DNA of 64,000 nucleotides from Saprospiraceae bacterium (GTDB lineage Bacteria > Bacteroidota > Bacteroidia > Chitinophagales > Saprospiraceae): contig JAGQWR010000014.1 of NCBI GenBank assembly GCA_020437105.1, forward strand, positions 1-64,000, read 5' to 3'. The position numbers were made by a program, and so were the translations under genes. A model generated the notes under the pieces. That model was not told the origin of the DNA, did not search any database, and saw only the letters and a list, made by a program, of their open reading frames with translations. Shown in pieces: positions 25,430 through 34,047 of the stretch (its first letter is position 1; each line of letters begins with the position of its first letter).

Positions 25430-27760
25430 TTAAACTCGGGCGTTTAACATTTCCAACATCCGAAACGCATTATTCATTATCCGTTCAGAAAAGGCATATC
25501 GATCTAAAATACCAGCTACTTCATAAAACGATACCCGGGTAATTAAATAAACTTTTAAAGAATAAACATAGGCAGCACACCACTCTTCCCAGCCAGGTTT
25601 TAAGGCAGGGTACAACCCATGGTGAAAGTTCAACCAGAAAAAAAACTGCTCCTCGGTAAACCCTTCTTCTAATACAAAACTCAACAGTTCTACAATATCT
25701 CTATGCGGAATATCCATAACCGCTAATTCCCAATCATAAATACAAGGCCTTCCATCTTTTCGGATAGCAATATTTCTGGAATTAAAATCATTGTGAATAA
25801 TCGTGGACCCGACCTTTAGGTTTGAACGATCAAATTCTAATTGACCAATATAAATTAATAAAGACTGGATACGATCTTTACTTAAATCATCAGCTGCCTC
25901 TTTAAGCATGATGGATACCAACTTCTCATAGAGGGGCAGAGCATTCCAGGGTTCAAAAATTTGAACTTCTTTAATTTTATTCCTTTGAGTTGCATCCTCA
26001 AAATGTTGATGCACCTTCGTAATAGCCTTGATCGTATCCCCGATTTGTTTCTCTGTCCACCACGATGGTTTCTTTTGGGAATTAATATGTTCAAGTGCAT
26101 GATCTTCCAAAAACTCTTCTGCAAAAAGATAAATCTCTCTTTTTTGGTTAATTGCTTTTCCGAAATATCCGGGCATACAATCAAACCCTGCCTGGTCCAG
26201 GTGCTCATAAAGTTTTATTTCCTTAATATGGCAGTTAGAATATTCCAGATGTTGCCGATAGCGATTTAACAGATCAGATAGTTTAGTATCAATAGATGCT
26301 GCCATTAAATGCAAACCCTTTACGACTTCGAGATCGAGGGCTTTCGATTTCAATATGACTTTTTTGACTCCAACTCCTCCCCCACTATGGTACTTAATCT
26401 CTACCGGAATAAATCCGATTAATTTTTTACTTACCCGATTCGTCAAATTTGTAATGACGCCATTATCGACGATTCCTCCCGACAAAATAGTTATCGAATC
26501 TATCTCCCCTATATCCATTTTTTGCTTGAAAATAGCTTCCAGGAATTCTGTCGTAATTTCCGAACGGGTCAGCCAGTTTACCGGTTTATTGCGGCCCAAT
26601 TTCTCATGCGCTTTCGCGAATTCTCCGCTAACAATCGCAGCATAAGTAGAAACTTCCAATGCAAGTGCAAAACCAGCAATCAATTCAGCAAAACGCTTAA
26701 TTTTCCCGGAGCCTTTACAACCCATTAATTCAAGGGCTTCAGTCTGGCGTGCCAGATTGGTCCCTCCGCCTACTGTACCTATAACCAGCGAAGGCAGGGT
26801 TAGCGACAAGCTTAGCCCTGCCTCTGTTTTTTCGACATGAAAAATTCCAACAGCTGATTCGTGAACCGAAGCCATATCCTGTCCGGTGGCCATAAAAATA
26901 GCAGCGATTGCATTAGCTACATTGATATTATATCCCACCATCCCGTCTTCCTTACTAAGTAAGACGGAAGGTTTAAAACAACGAAAAATCGCCTCCGAGG
27001 TGGAGCGCAACACTTTTTGAATCGTTTCCTCTTTTAGAAAAGCATGGGCCGTTACATGGATGCCGCGTCCTTCCGTAATCGAATAATTAGATATCTTTTT
27101 ATCTGAAGAACCATTTCCTTCAATAATATAATAAGGAATTTCTATTCCGGTTTCCTGCTGAAAATGATCCACGATCCACAACATTGCGTGCCAGGTGCAG
27201 GTGGTCGTCATATTCTGACCAGCTGCATCGCCCGTTTGAAAAACAAATCGCAGGTGCACCGTATTTTCAACCTTAAAGGGTTGCAGGCTTTTCAGGGAAG
27301 CGTGGTTGGAGTGCTCTTCTGCCACCTGTTTAATCTTCTGGAATTCATGTGGCACCCATTTTTCAAATAGGGCCGCATCTGCCAGACTGGTAAAAAGAAA
27401 CATCGGGGCCCGGATCATTTTTTGCTGCTTCACTTCAGCCCAAAAACCTCCACTTTGGCTCAGGGCTTTTGCTCCCCTGTTCATACTGGCAACCAGGGCA
27501 CCTTCCAGTGTCCCGGCCACGGTATATGCTAATTCCTGCTGCCCGGCACTGGTATTGTAGAGTATCGGACCAACAACTCCAAGCGGTATCTCTATAGATC
27601 CAACAAATGACTCAATATTTGTCCGGATATGTTCCGGTTCCAGCGTCGTATTGCTTATGCTTTTTAGGGGATGGCCGAGCTCTTTTAAAAAGTCTTGGCG
27701 GGCTTTAATTCCAGAGTGCGAATTAAGGCCTCGGCCCGGAATGATCGGAATATCGGACAT
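25430..27760 (-). CDS. HMG-CoA reductase fused to APH-like kinase domain
   Basis: A 776-residue two-domain protein. Residues ~1-400 are HMG-CoA reductase of the class I type: GTLEGALVASMNRG (catalytic Glu 86), SDKKISNYSITEGRG (DKK at 220-222), GQDMASVHES (Asp 295), GTVGGGTNLARQ, and AKAHEKLGRNKP (His 385). Residues ~425-776 are an aminoglycoside/choline-kinase-like fold: a VILKSK strand (Lys 471), IIHNDFNSRN (H656, D658, N663) and CIYDWELA (D676). HMG-CoA reductase makes mevalonate for isoprenoids. All key residues of both halves appear intact and the frame is uninterrupted, so this is a real fusion. Phosphorylation of mevalonate by the kinase half is an attractive but untested idea. No other mevalonate genes are nearby. 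Confidence 0.9.
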   Translation of the reverse strand: MSDIPIIPGRGLNSHSGIKARQDFLKELGHPLKSISNTTLEPEHIRTNIESFVGSIEIPLGVVGPILYNTSAGQQELAYTVAGTLEGALVASMNRGAKALSQSGGFWAEVKQQKMIRAPMFLFTSLADAALFEKWVPHEFQKIKQVAEEHSNHASLKSLQPFKVENTVHLRFVFQTGDAAGQNMTTTCTWHAMLWIVDHFQQETGIEIPYYIIEGNGSSDKKISNYSITEGRGIHVTAHAFLKEETIQKVLRSTSEAIFRCFKPSVLLSKEDGMVGYNINVANAIAAIFMATGQDMASVHESAVGIFHVEKTEAGLSLSLTLPSLVIGTVGGGTNLARQTEALELMGCKGSGKIKRFAELIAGFALALEVSTYAAIVSGEFAKAHEKLGRNKPVNWLTRSEITTEFLEAIFKQKMDIGEIDSITILSGGIVDNGVITNLTNRVSKKLIGFIPVEIKYHSGGGVGVKKVILKSKALDLEVVKGLHLMAASIDTKLSDLLNRYRQHLEYSNCHIKEIKLYEHLDQAGFDCMPGYFGKAINQKREIYLFAEEFLEDHALEHINSQKKPSWWTEKQIGDTIKAITKVHQHFEDATQRNKIKEVQIFEPWNALPLYEKLVSIMLKEAADDLSKDRIQSLLIYIGQLEFDRSNLKVGSTIIHNDFNSRNIAIRKDGRPCIYDWELAVMDIPHRDIVELLSFVLEEGFTEEQFFFWLNFHHGLYPALKPGWEEWCAAYVYSLKVYLITRVSFYEVAGILDRYAFSERIMNNAFRMLEMLNARV

Positions 27761-27838
27761 TGGTTTTTAATTGTTGTCACTTATCATATTCCCAAACGAG
27801 CGGGGTTTGGGCTATTTATCTAATTTCAAACTAAGGCT

Positions 27839-28345
27839 TTACATCTTACCCCGTAAACCAAGTTCGATCACCTCTAAATCTTTGACCTGGCCAGCCTCTA
27901 TACCAAAACGTATTGCTGTCCGCATATGGTGAAAACCGTGTATGCCGCAAGCACCGGGATTAATATGCAACAGGCTATATTTTTTGTCGAACATCACCTT
28001 CAGAATATGAGAGTGGCCACATATGAACAAACCGGGGGGATTCGTATTTAAAACCTCCCGAACTCTGGCCTGATAGCGCCCCGGATAACCTCCAATATGT
28101 GTTATCCAAACATCCAGTCCTTCCAACACAAAGCGATTATCGAGCGGCAATTCACTCCGGAGTTTAGCTCCGTCAATATTGCCATATACTGCCCGAATTG
28201 TTTTACCGGTTGCTTCCAGCGATTCGAGTACTTCCATATTCCCAATATCGCCCGCATGCCAAATTTCAGAACAAGATTCAAAATGGGGCAGCAAATCCGG
28301 ATCGAGCCAGGAATGAGTATCTGAAAGCAAACCAATTTTGACCAT
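27839..28345 (-). CDS. YfcE/MJ0936-family metallophosphoesterase
   Basis: A 168-residue calcineurin-like phosphodiesterase. Metal-binding motifs are complete: LLSDTHS (D9, H11), HAGDIGN (D33), VYGNID (N56), ITHIGG and ICGHSH. Family members hydrolyse phosphodiesters such as cyclic nucleotides or model substrates; the physiological target is unknown. It lies 78 bases upstream of the HMGR fusion on the same strand, so co-transcription is possible. Confidence 0.9.
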   Translation of the reverse strand: MVKIGLLSDTHSWLDPDLLPHFESCSEIWHAGDIGNMEVLESLEATGKTIRAVYGNIDGAKLRSELPLDNRFVLEGLDVWITHIGGYPGRYQARVREVLNTNPPGLFICGHSHILKVMFDKKYSLLHINPGACGIHGFHHMRTAIRFGIEAGQVKDLEVIELGLRGKM

Positions 28346-28715
28346 GGTACATCAAAAGATTAATAGTCTGATAATGATTTCAGACTTCCCCTAAAAGTAA
28401 CAAAAGTAACAGGATCACAGCCCTGCCAGTGAAGCTTTCCCGGGCCGGTTGAAAACAGATACAAAAGCAAAAGAAAATTATGAAATGTCTATGAAAGGGG
28501 CATCTGGTCTAACAAAAAAGCCCAAATAATCTAAGATTATCTGGGCGTAAGTATCTCAATTAAATAAACCTAAAGCCAAATCAGGGAGGGTTTAAGAGGC
28601 GTAAATGACGCCAAATGAATCAAATAATTGATAAAAACCCTTAATGCTAAAGATGATAAAAAATTACTTATAAACCAAAATGATATTACTTATATTTACA
28701 TAAATAAAATCTATA
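28346..28715. other. 370-bp gene-free region before oxyR
   Basis: This region is the divergent spacer between the metallophosphoesterase and oxyR genes. It holds an orphan minus-strand terminator (28514-28546), a GGCGTAAATGACGCC palindrome near 28600, and a TATATTTA box at 28691-28698 that may be the oxyR -7 element. No open frame looks coding. Confidence 0.5.
28514..28546 (-). terminator. Orphan minus-strand terminator-like hairpin
   Basis: GCCCAAATAATCT pairs with AGATTATCTGGGC (one mismatch) at 28520-28546. On the minus strand a run of six T follows. No minus-strand gene lies upstream of it, since oxyR runs the other way. It may end a short antisense transcript from the oxyR promoter region. 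Confidence 0.6.
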
Positions 28716-29651
28716 ATGAATTTACACCAGCTGGAATACTTGTTGGCAATTGATACCCACAGACACTTTGAGCGCGCAGCAAAGGATTGCCATGTAACGC
28801 AACCGACCCTCAGCATGATGATTCGGAAGCTGGAACAGGAGTTAGATGTCGTACTTTTCGATCGAAGCAAACATCCTACAATTCCCACTCCTATTGGTGT
28901 AAAGTTAATAAATCAGGCTCGAGTAATTTTAGAAGAGGTGACAAAATTTCGAGAAATCGGACTGGAAGCTAAAAATGTGCTATCCGGAGAGTTAAACCTG
29001 GGCGTCATCCCAACCCTTGCCCCTTATCTCATACCCCGGTTTTTAAAGCCATTTTTGGATGCCTACCCGAATATTTTCCTGCGCATTTATGAAAATACGA
29101 CTACAAATCTGATTGATCTGCTAAAAAAAGGGCAAATTGATGCTGCCTTGCTTGTCACACCACTAAATGATAAAAGCATCATCGAGCACCCCTTGTTTTA
29201 TGAGGAATTTTTTGTTTACAGTACCTCCTCATTTAATAAACGTTATTTGTTTCCGAAAGACATAAACCCTGAAGAACTATGGCTCCTGGAGGAAGGCCAT
29301 TGCTTTCGATCACAGATACTTAACTTGTGCGAATTACAAAAAGCTTCTAATGCACGTATGGAATACTATGCCGGTAGCCTGGAAACACTTATTCAGATCG
29401 TACGACAACACAAAGGCACGACCATCCTACCGGAGTTGTCCACCTATAATCTCCTTCCGGAGGACCTTAAGAAATTGGTCCGCTTTGCGCCACCTGCCCC
29501 CATACGGGAAGTGAGCATGGTACAACACCGCAATCAGTTGAAAAAGCGGCTAATTGACCCCTTACTAAAAATACTTCTCCAGAATATTCCGGAGGAATTA
29601 AAACTTGGAGTGGCAGATCGTCAGATTATTTCTATCCAGGAGCCGCGGTAG
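28716..29651 (+). CDS. oxyR: Hydrogen-peroxide sensor/activator OxyR (LysR family)
   Basis: A 311-residue LysR-type regulator. The N-terminal helix-turn-helix (HRHFERAAKDCHVTQPTLSMMIRKLE) is followed by a periplasmic-binding-like sensor domain. In that domain the OxyR redox pair is conserved: GHCFRSQILNLC gives C196 and C205, with the same nine-residue spacing as the peroxide-sensing disulfide in E. coli OxyR. This separates it from generic LysR proteins. It probably activates peroxide defence genes. No catalase or peroxiredoxin gene is adjacent in this window. Confidence 0.92.
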   Translation: MNLHQLEYLLAIDTHRHFERAAKDCHVTQPTLSMMIRKLEQELDVVLFDRSKHPTIPTPIGVKLINQARVILEEVTKFREIGLEAKNVLSGELNLGVIPTLAPYLIPRFLKPFLDAYPNIFLRIYENTTTNLIDLLKKGQIDAALLVTPLNDKSIIEHPLFYEEFFVYSTSSFNKRYLFPKDINPEELWLLEEGHCFRSQILNLCELQKASNARMEYYAGSLETLIQIVRQHKGTTILPELSTYNLLPEDLKKLVRFAPPAPIREVSMVQHRNQLKKRLIDPLLKILLQNIPEELKLGVADRQIISIQEPR

Positions 29652-29705
29652 TTGAATTCCTGTATTACTTAATTGCTAATAAATGCCCCTCAGGAGATTG
29701 CTGCC

Positions 29706-29734
29706 TTTGCTAAAACAGCTAATCCTTATATTTG
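29706..29734 (+). promoter_or_regulatory. Full Bacteroidota promoter for the mscS gene
   Basis: A TTTG at 29706-29709 and TATATTTG at 29727-29734 are separated by 17 bases, a good match to the -33 TTTG / -7 TAnnTTTG promoter. The gene starts 75 bases downstream. Confidence 0.65.
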
Positions 29735-29809
29735 CAAAATATTAATGTGACAAATTTCAAAAGCACTGGTCTAACTATCAATCCTTAAAACACGCAATAA
29801 TTAGAAAAA

Positions 29810-30610
29810 ATGGATTTTAATTTAGAAGACTTAATGGCAATGGCCATTGATTATGCACCAAAAGTTTTAGGTGCCATTTTGATGCTTATCATCGGATTTT
29901 GGTTGGCAGGTTGGGTAACCAACATGCTAAAAAAGATGATGGCAAAACGCAAGCTGGATAATTCTGTTCGGCCTTTTTTAGCCTCCCTGGTGAATACCGG
30001 TTTAAAGGTACTGGTATTACTGAGCGTAGCGCAAATGTTTGGCTTTGAAACGACCTCTTTTGTCGCAATTCTCGGCGCATTGGTTTTTGCCATTGGAATG
30101 GCTCTTCAGGGCAGCCTTGGGCATTTTGCCAGTGGTATCATGTTATTGACCTTCAAGCCTTACCTGGTTGGAGACCTGGTAAATCTGGCAGGCAATATTG
30201 GAGTGGTCGAAGAAATTGGAGTATTCAATACCGTTTTGCGAACACCAGACAACAAAAAGGTTATCATCCCGAATGGCGTTGTAACCAGTGGCGTAATCAT
30301 TAATATTTCGGGGCAGGGTGAAATACGGGTTGACATGACCTATGGCATTGGTTATACAGATAATATAGATAAAGCCAGAGAGACCATCCAGCAGGTGGCC
30401 GATAGCTGCCCGAATATTTTACGCGAAAAACCAGTGGATATCTTTGTTTCAGAATTAGCGGATAGTTCTGTCAACTTTGTGGTACGTCCCTGGTGTAAAA
30501 GTGAAAACTATTGGGATGTTTTCTTTTTCATGCATGAGAATATCAAAAAGGCATTCGACAAAGAAGGTGTTAGCATTCCGTTTCCACAACTGGATGTACA
30601 CCAGAAATAG
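29810..30610 (+). CDS. Small-conductance mechanosensitive channel (MscS family)
   Basis: A 266-residue MscS-type channel close to the E. coli MscS length. Three membrane segments come first (LGAILMLIIGFWLAGWV, a second around VNTGLKVLVLLSVAQMF, and the pore helix FVAILGALVFAIGMALQGSL). The family's gly-rich pore and following beta domain (FKPYLVGDLVNLAGNIGVVEEIGVF and RTPDNKKVIIPNG) are next, then the cytoplasmic alpha/beta domain. It protects cells on osmotic downshift by releasing solutes. It is monocistronic, with its own promoter and terminator. Confidence 0.92.
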   Translation: MDFNLEDLMAMAIDYAPKVLGAILMLIIGFWLAGWVTNMLKKMMAKRKLDNSVRPFLASLVNTGLKVLVLLSVAQMFGFETTSFVAILGALVFAIGMALQGSLGHFASGIMLLTFKPYLVGDLVNLAGNIGVVEEIGVFNTVLRTPDNKKVIIPNGVVTSGVIINISGQGEIRVDMTYGIGYTDNIDKARETIQQVADSCPNILREKPVDIFVSELADSSVNFVVRPWCKSENYWDVFFFMHENIKKAFDKEGVSIPFPQLDVHQK

Positions 30611-30632
30611 CAACACACTTAGTGCATTCCTG

Positions 30633-30660
30633 AGTCCCGGCATCTGCCGGGACTTTTTTT
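30633..30660 (+). terminator. Intrinsic terminator of the mscS gene
   Basis: AGTCCCGGC-ATCT-GCCGGGACT forms a perfect 9-bp GC-rich stem followed by seven T on the plus strand. Confidence 0.92.
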
Positions 30661-30687
30661 GTTTCCGGGAACACCTCACTGCATAAA

Positions 30688-30695
30688 TATGTTTG
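30688..30695 (+). promoter_or_regulatory. -7 box (TATGTTTG) for the Nudix gene
   Basis: TATGTTTG matches TAnnTTTG and is 39 bases before the chosen ATG at 30735, which argues against the upstream in-frame start at 30693. Confidence 0.45.
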
Positions 30696-30734
30696 TACCT
30701 TTTTAGAACCCAACAAAGGATAGAAAAAATTAAT

Positions 30735-31199
30735 ATGGGCAAGGTCCGCGTTTCCGCGAAAGCAATAATCATCCGGGATGGAAAAGTACTGCTTACCAAA
30801 AACCAGGATTCAGAAGGCATTTATTATATGCTTCCTGGTGGTGGCCAGGAAAATGGCGAACGAATTGACCAGGCACTACAACGAGAATGCCTGGAGGAGA
30901 TTGGGGCACATATCCAGGTAAAGGAGCTGGGATTTGTGCGAGACTATATCGCCCGGAATCATCAAAAAACTACCGAGATCCCCGATCAATTTCATCAAAT
31001 TGAACTAATTTTCTATGCCGAATTGTTACCAAACGAGGAACCCAGGCCGGGAACATCTATGGACAATTCGCAAATTGGTTCTGCCTGGCTGGACCTAGAT
31101 AAAACCAACGAGGTACGCATATATCCAAAAGAATTATTCTCTTATATTTGTTCCGATTCAATAAAGCCTTTGCCTGTTTACCTGGGCGATATCAACTAA
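30735..31199 (+). CDS. Nudix hydrolase
   Basis: A 154-residue Nudix protein. The full Nudix box is present: G36, E42 and REclEEiG (residues 50-57) follow GIYYMLPGGGQENGE, so metal and pyrophosphate binding should work. Family members hydrolyse nucleoside diphosphate derivatives such as oxidised nucleotides or ADP-ribose; the substrate cannot be read here. It is followed after five bases by a VOC protein, with which it probably forms an operon. Confidence 0.9.
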   Translation: MGKVRVSAKAIIIRDGKVLLTKNQDSEGIYYMLPGGGQENGERIDQALQRECLEEIGAHIQVKELGFVRDYIARNHQKTTEIPDQFHQIELIFYAELLPNEEPRPGTSMDNSQIGSAWLDLDKTNEVRIYPKELFSYICSDSIKPLPVYLGDIN

Positions 31200-31204
31200 T
31201 TTGA

Positions 31205-31585
31205 ATGTCTGAAAAAGCAAAACTGCTGGCTTTACATCCCGTTTTACCGGCTCAGGATGTTCGGCACTCTCTCGAATTTTATGTGGATGATCTTGGCTTC
31301 GAACTTGCCTTTCTGGATAACCCGCAAAATCCAACTTATGCCGGTATTCGGCGTGGCATGGTAGAAATCCATCTCCAATTAATGCCTACAGAAGACCTGT
31401 CTCCCGTCCAGCCGCCAATAGTTCGGGTTTATGTAAAGGAAGTAGATAAACTATTTGATGAATATGTTGACCTGGATATTTTCCCGGATGATCCCGGGCA
31501 GTTAGATACGGAAATGGGAACCCGGGAATTTTCTCTATTAGACCCGGATGGCAATATGCTCACCTTTTATCAGGACGAAGAATAG
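31205..31585 (+). CDS. VOC-superfamily (glyoxalase/bleomycin-resistance) protein
   Basis: A 126-residue single VOC module pair. HPVLPAQDVRHSLEFYVDDLGF is the first betaalphabetabetabeta unit, and MGTREFSLLDPDGNMLTFYQDEE is the typical end of the second. The family binds metals or small electrophilic substrates; the ligand is unknown. It is placed five bases after the Nudix gene. Confidence 0.88.
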   Translation: MSEKAKLLALHPVLPAQDVRHSLEFYVDDLGFELAFLDNPQNPTYAGIRRGMVEIHLQLMPTEDLSPVQPPIVRVYVKEVDKLFDEYVDLDIFPDDPGQLDTEMGTREFSLLDPDGNMLTFYQDEE

Positions 31586-31592
31586 GCAAACT

Positions 31593-31630
31593 AAAAAAGC
31601 TTCTCCGGACAGGAACGCCAGAGAAGCTTT
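31593..31630 (-). terminator. Terminator between VOC and PPC-like genes
   Basis: AAAGCTTCTC (31596-31605) pairs with GAGAAGCTTT (31621-31630) around a 15-base loop. T-runs follow on the minus strand, so it mainly serves the gene ending at 31651 and may also stop read-through from the VOC gene. Confidence 0.7.
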
Positions 31631-31650
31631 GCAGATGGGATGGAATAAAT

Positions 31651-32070
31651 CTATTTTCCGAATACCGCTATGCCAAAGCGGCAAGGATTAATATTACAAT
31701 CATACATTTTTACCCAAAGTTCGTATTCACCAGTCCATTTGGGAATGATACTTACTATTGGTGTATCATCGGATTCAGCATCTGAATCAATTAAATTTCC
31801 GTTTTCATCATAGATTTTTAAATCCATATCCCCACAATCAGCATCACAAACAGCCACGATTTTATAATCATATCCCTTTCGCAGGGTTATCGAATAATAA
31901 TCAGACTGGCCATCATTTAAGCTGGCATACTCCAGATCATGGGTCAAACTATACCCATCGTATTTTAAAATTTCAGCGACCCGATCTAACTGGGCATTAA
32001 TTACGCTTTGGGCATCAGACACAACAAACATAATCAAGAGCAAACAACTGGTCATAAATGTGCGAATCAT
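31651..32070 (-). CDS. Secreted pre-peptidase-C-terminal-like domain protein
   Basis: A 139-residue exported protein. A signal peptide (MIRTFMTSCLLLIMFVVSDA) is followed by one beta-sandwich. It resembles bacterial pre-peptidase C-terminal (PPC) domains, with YSITLRKGYDYKIVAVCDADC, MDLKIYDENGNLIDSD and WTGEYELWVKMYD. Four Cys suggest disulfides in the periplasm. It has no catalytic domain, so it may be a stand-alone binding or chaperone-like domain. Confidence 0.75.
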   Translation of the reverse strand: MIRTFMTSCLLLIMFVVSDAQSVINAQLDRVAEILKYDGYSLTHDLEYASLNDGQSDYYSITLRKGYDYKIVAVCDADCGDMDLKIYDENGNLIDSDAESDDTPIVSIIPKWTGEYELWVKMYDCNINPCRFGIAVFGK

Positions 32071-32225
32071 AAAATGGGTTTTAGTATTAAAAAATAATCA
32101 ATACAAATCAATCCCCTATACCTACCGCACATATTACATTCAATAACCTTTTTTAGGTAATTTGAGGCGCTTTACAAATATAAAAAACCCTTTTCTTACA
32201 TACAACAAAAAAAATTAGCAACACC

Positions 32226-33416
32226 ATGATCAAAGCTGGTACACCCTATTTTCTAATTGCTCTCTTCCTCATAAGCTTTTTGAATAGTTGTCAAAATATC
32301 GAGCCCGGGGTATCAGGAGACACAATTGCCATGTGGTATATGCTGGCAGGTACTTATACCAAAAAAGAAGGTCATGTTGATGGGAAAGGAGCTGGCATTT
32401 ATATCCTGTCTGTTCATCCGGAAACTGGCGCCCTAACCCTTCTGGGACAATCACCTCCACTCGTGAGTCCGTCGTATTTTGATTTCCACCCGAAGAAACC
32501 GCTGGTGTATTGTGTCAATGAACACGGAGAAGGCGAAACCGCTCAATTAACAGCCTTATCCCTTGACCTGGCCAATGCCGGCATGCGCATCCTAAACAGT
32601 GTACCTTCTCAAGGTCACTACCCCTGTTATATAGAAGTAGATCCAAGTGGTTCCAGTATTATGGCGAGCAACTATGTTGGTGGAAGTCTGATAAGCTATG
32701 CTTTAAAAGACGATGGGCAGATTGGAGATTTGGGGTCATTTGTAGTACATAGCGGTACCGGACCAAATGAGGCAAGGCAGGAAGCACCGCATGCGCACAT
32801 GGTAAGAGTTGGGAAAGATGGTACTAGTGTTTACGCCGCTGACCTGGGATGTGACCAAATTTTCCATTATACCCTGAACCCTGCCAGTGGTGCACTACAG
32901 CCGTCTGGTTTTACGCGGAGCTCGGAGCCGGGATCCGGTCCGCGGCACCTGGAGTTTCACCCGACCCTCTACACAGTTTATTTGCTCAACGAATTAAACG
33001 GCATAATTGACGTATATTCTGAAAACCCCAGAGATGGTGTACTTATAGCAATTCAAAGTATATCAATAGTAGATTCCCCTAAGGAAGGACTGGTTAGCGG
33101 TGCCGATATTCATGTGCATCCAAATGGCAAATACCTCTATGCCAGTAACAGGGGAGTTTATAACGAAATAAGTCAATTTCAAATCGATCCGAAAACTGGT
33201 ACCCTTACCCTGATTGGTGTTATCTCCAGTGGCGGATTAACACCCCGTAATTTTGTCATTAGTCCGGATGGCGCCTTTTTATTTGCTGCAAATCAGGATT
33301 CCAGCACGATCCAGTGTTTTAAAATAAACCCGGAAACTGGTACCCTGACGCCCCTTGGCGCGCCCTTTGATTTGCCTTCACCTGTGTGCTTAAAATTTGT
33401 TCCCGAATATTTGTAA
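32226..33416 (+). CDS. Lactonase-family (6-phosphogluconolactonase-like) beta-propeller lipoprotein
   Basis: A 396-residue seven-bladed propeller protein of the lactonase/YbhE family (PF10282). Repeated blade motifs appear as GAGIYILSVHPETGALTLLG, FHYTLNPASGALQPSGF, ISQFQIDPKTGTLTLIG and IQCFKINPETGTLTPLG. A lipobox LNSC (Cys 22) indicates export and lipidation, so it is not a cytosolic pentose-phosphate enzyme. The true substrate may be a periplasmic lactone or sugar acid. The next gene follows 25 bases on. Confidence 0.88.
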   Translation: MIKAGTPYFLIALFLISFLNSCQNIEPGVSGDTIAMWYMLAGTYTKKEGHVDGKGAGIYILSVHPETGALTLLGQSPPLVSPSYFDFHPKKPLVYCVNEHGEGETAQLTALSLDLANAGMRILNSVPSQGHYPCYIEVDPSGSSIMASNYVGGSLISYALKDDGQIGDLGSFVVHSGTGPNEARQEAPHAHMVRVGKDGTSVYAADLGCDQIFHYTLNPASGALQPSGFTRSSEPGSGPRHLEFHPTLYTVYLLNELNGIIDVYSENPRDGVLIAIQSISIVDSPKEGLVSGADIHVHPNGKYLYASNRGVYNEISQFQIDPKTGTLTLIGVISSGGLTPRNFVISPDGAFLFAANQDSSTIQCFKINPETGTLTPLGAPFDLPSPVCLKFVPEYL

Positions 33417-33441
33417 ATTATCACGGCAAAACCACCTCATC

Positions 33442-34047
33442 ATGAATACCAGGTATTTAGTAATCTTGTTTTTTCCAGTAGTGTTGTCATTGGGTAGTTG
33501 TTCGAATAACGCCGGACAAGAATCGGAGACGATGGAAGAAACGCCGCCCCATGCAGCAATGGAAGCAGTTGATGTGCCGCCCGGCTTTGTGCCGTTTGTT
33601 GATGAATCAGACGGTTTTGGATTGGCACTGCCTGCAAATTGGGAAATTGCGGAAAATTATAGTGGAACCCGCTTTTTAGCAAAATCTCCACGTACCAGTC
33701 AAAATGATCTATTCCAGGAAAACGTAAATTTGATCGTGCAGCCGCTGGCCGGTTCCGGGGTATCCACTCTGGAAGAATATGTGGCCTTATCTAAAGTTCA
33801 GTTAAAAAACTTCATTACTGATTTCGAACTATTGGAGTCTCGCAATACTACCTGGGCAGGTTACCCGGCACATGAGTTTATCTATACCGGAACTCAGGGA
33901 GCGTACAATCTTAAATGGCAGCAATTACTTTATTTAGATGGTTCTACAGCCTATGTTTTTTCTTATACCGCATTACCAGACACCTATAACCAATTTGTGG
34001 CTATCATCGAAATGATTTCAAATTCTTTCAAATTTGCAGGTTCCTAG
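33442..34047 (+). CDS. PsbP-like lipoprotein
   Basis: A 201-residue lipoprotein with lipobox LGSC (Cys 20) and a Glu/Pro-rich linker. The domain is PsbP/Mog1-like: GFGLALPANWEIAENYSGTRFLAKSP, then NVNLIVQPLAGSGVSTLEEYVALSKVQLKNF, and a final strand-helix YVFSYTALPDTYNQFVAIIEMISNSFKF. These small domains are common in Bacteroidota and lack known activity. The ATG at 33442 gives the signal peptide. Its stop overlaps that of the convergent small gene: the tetramer CTAG serves both. Confidence 0.82.
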   Translation: MNTRYLVILFFPVVLSLGSCSNNAGQESETMEETPPHAAMEAVDVPPGFVPFVDESDGFGLALPANWEIAENYSGTRFLAKSPRTSQNDLFQENVNLIVQPLAGSGVSTLEEYVALSKVQLKNFITDFELLESRNTTWAGYPAHEFIYTGTQGAYNLKWQQLLYLDGSTAYVFSYTALPDTYNQFVAIIEMISNSFKFAGS

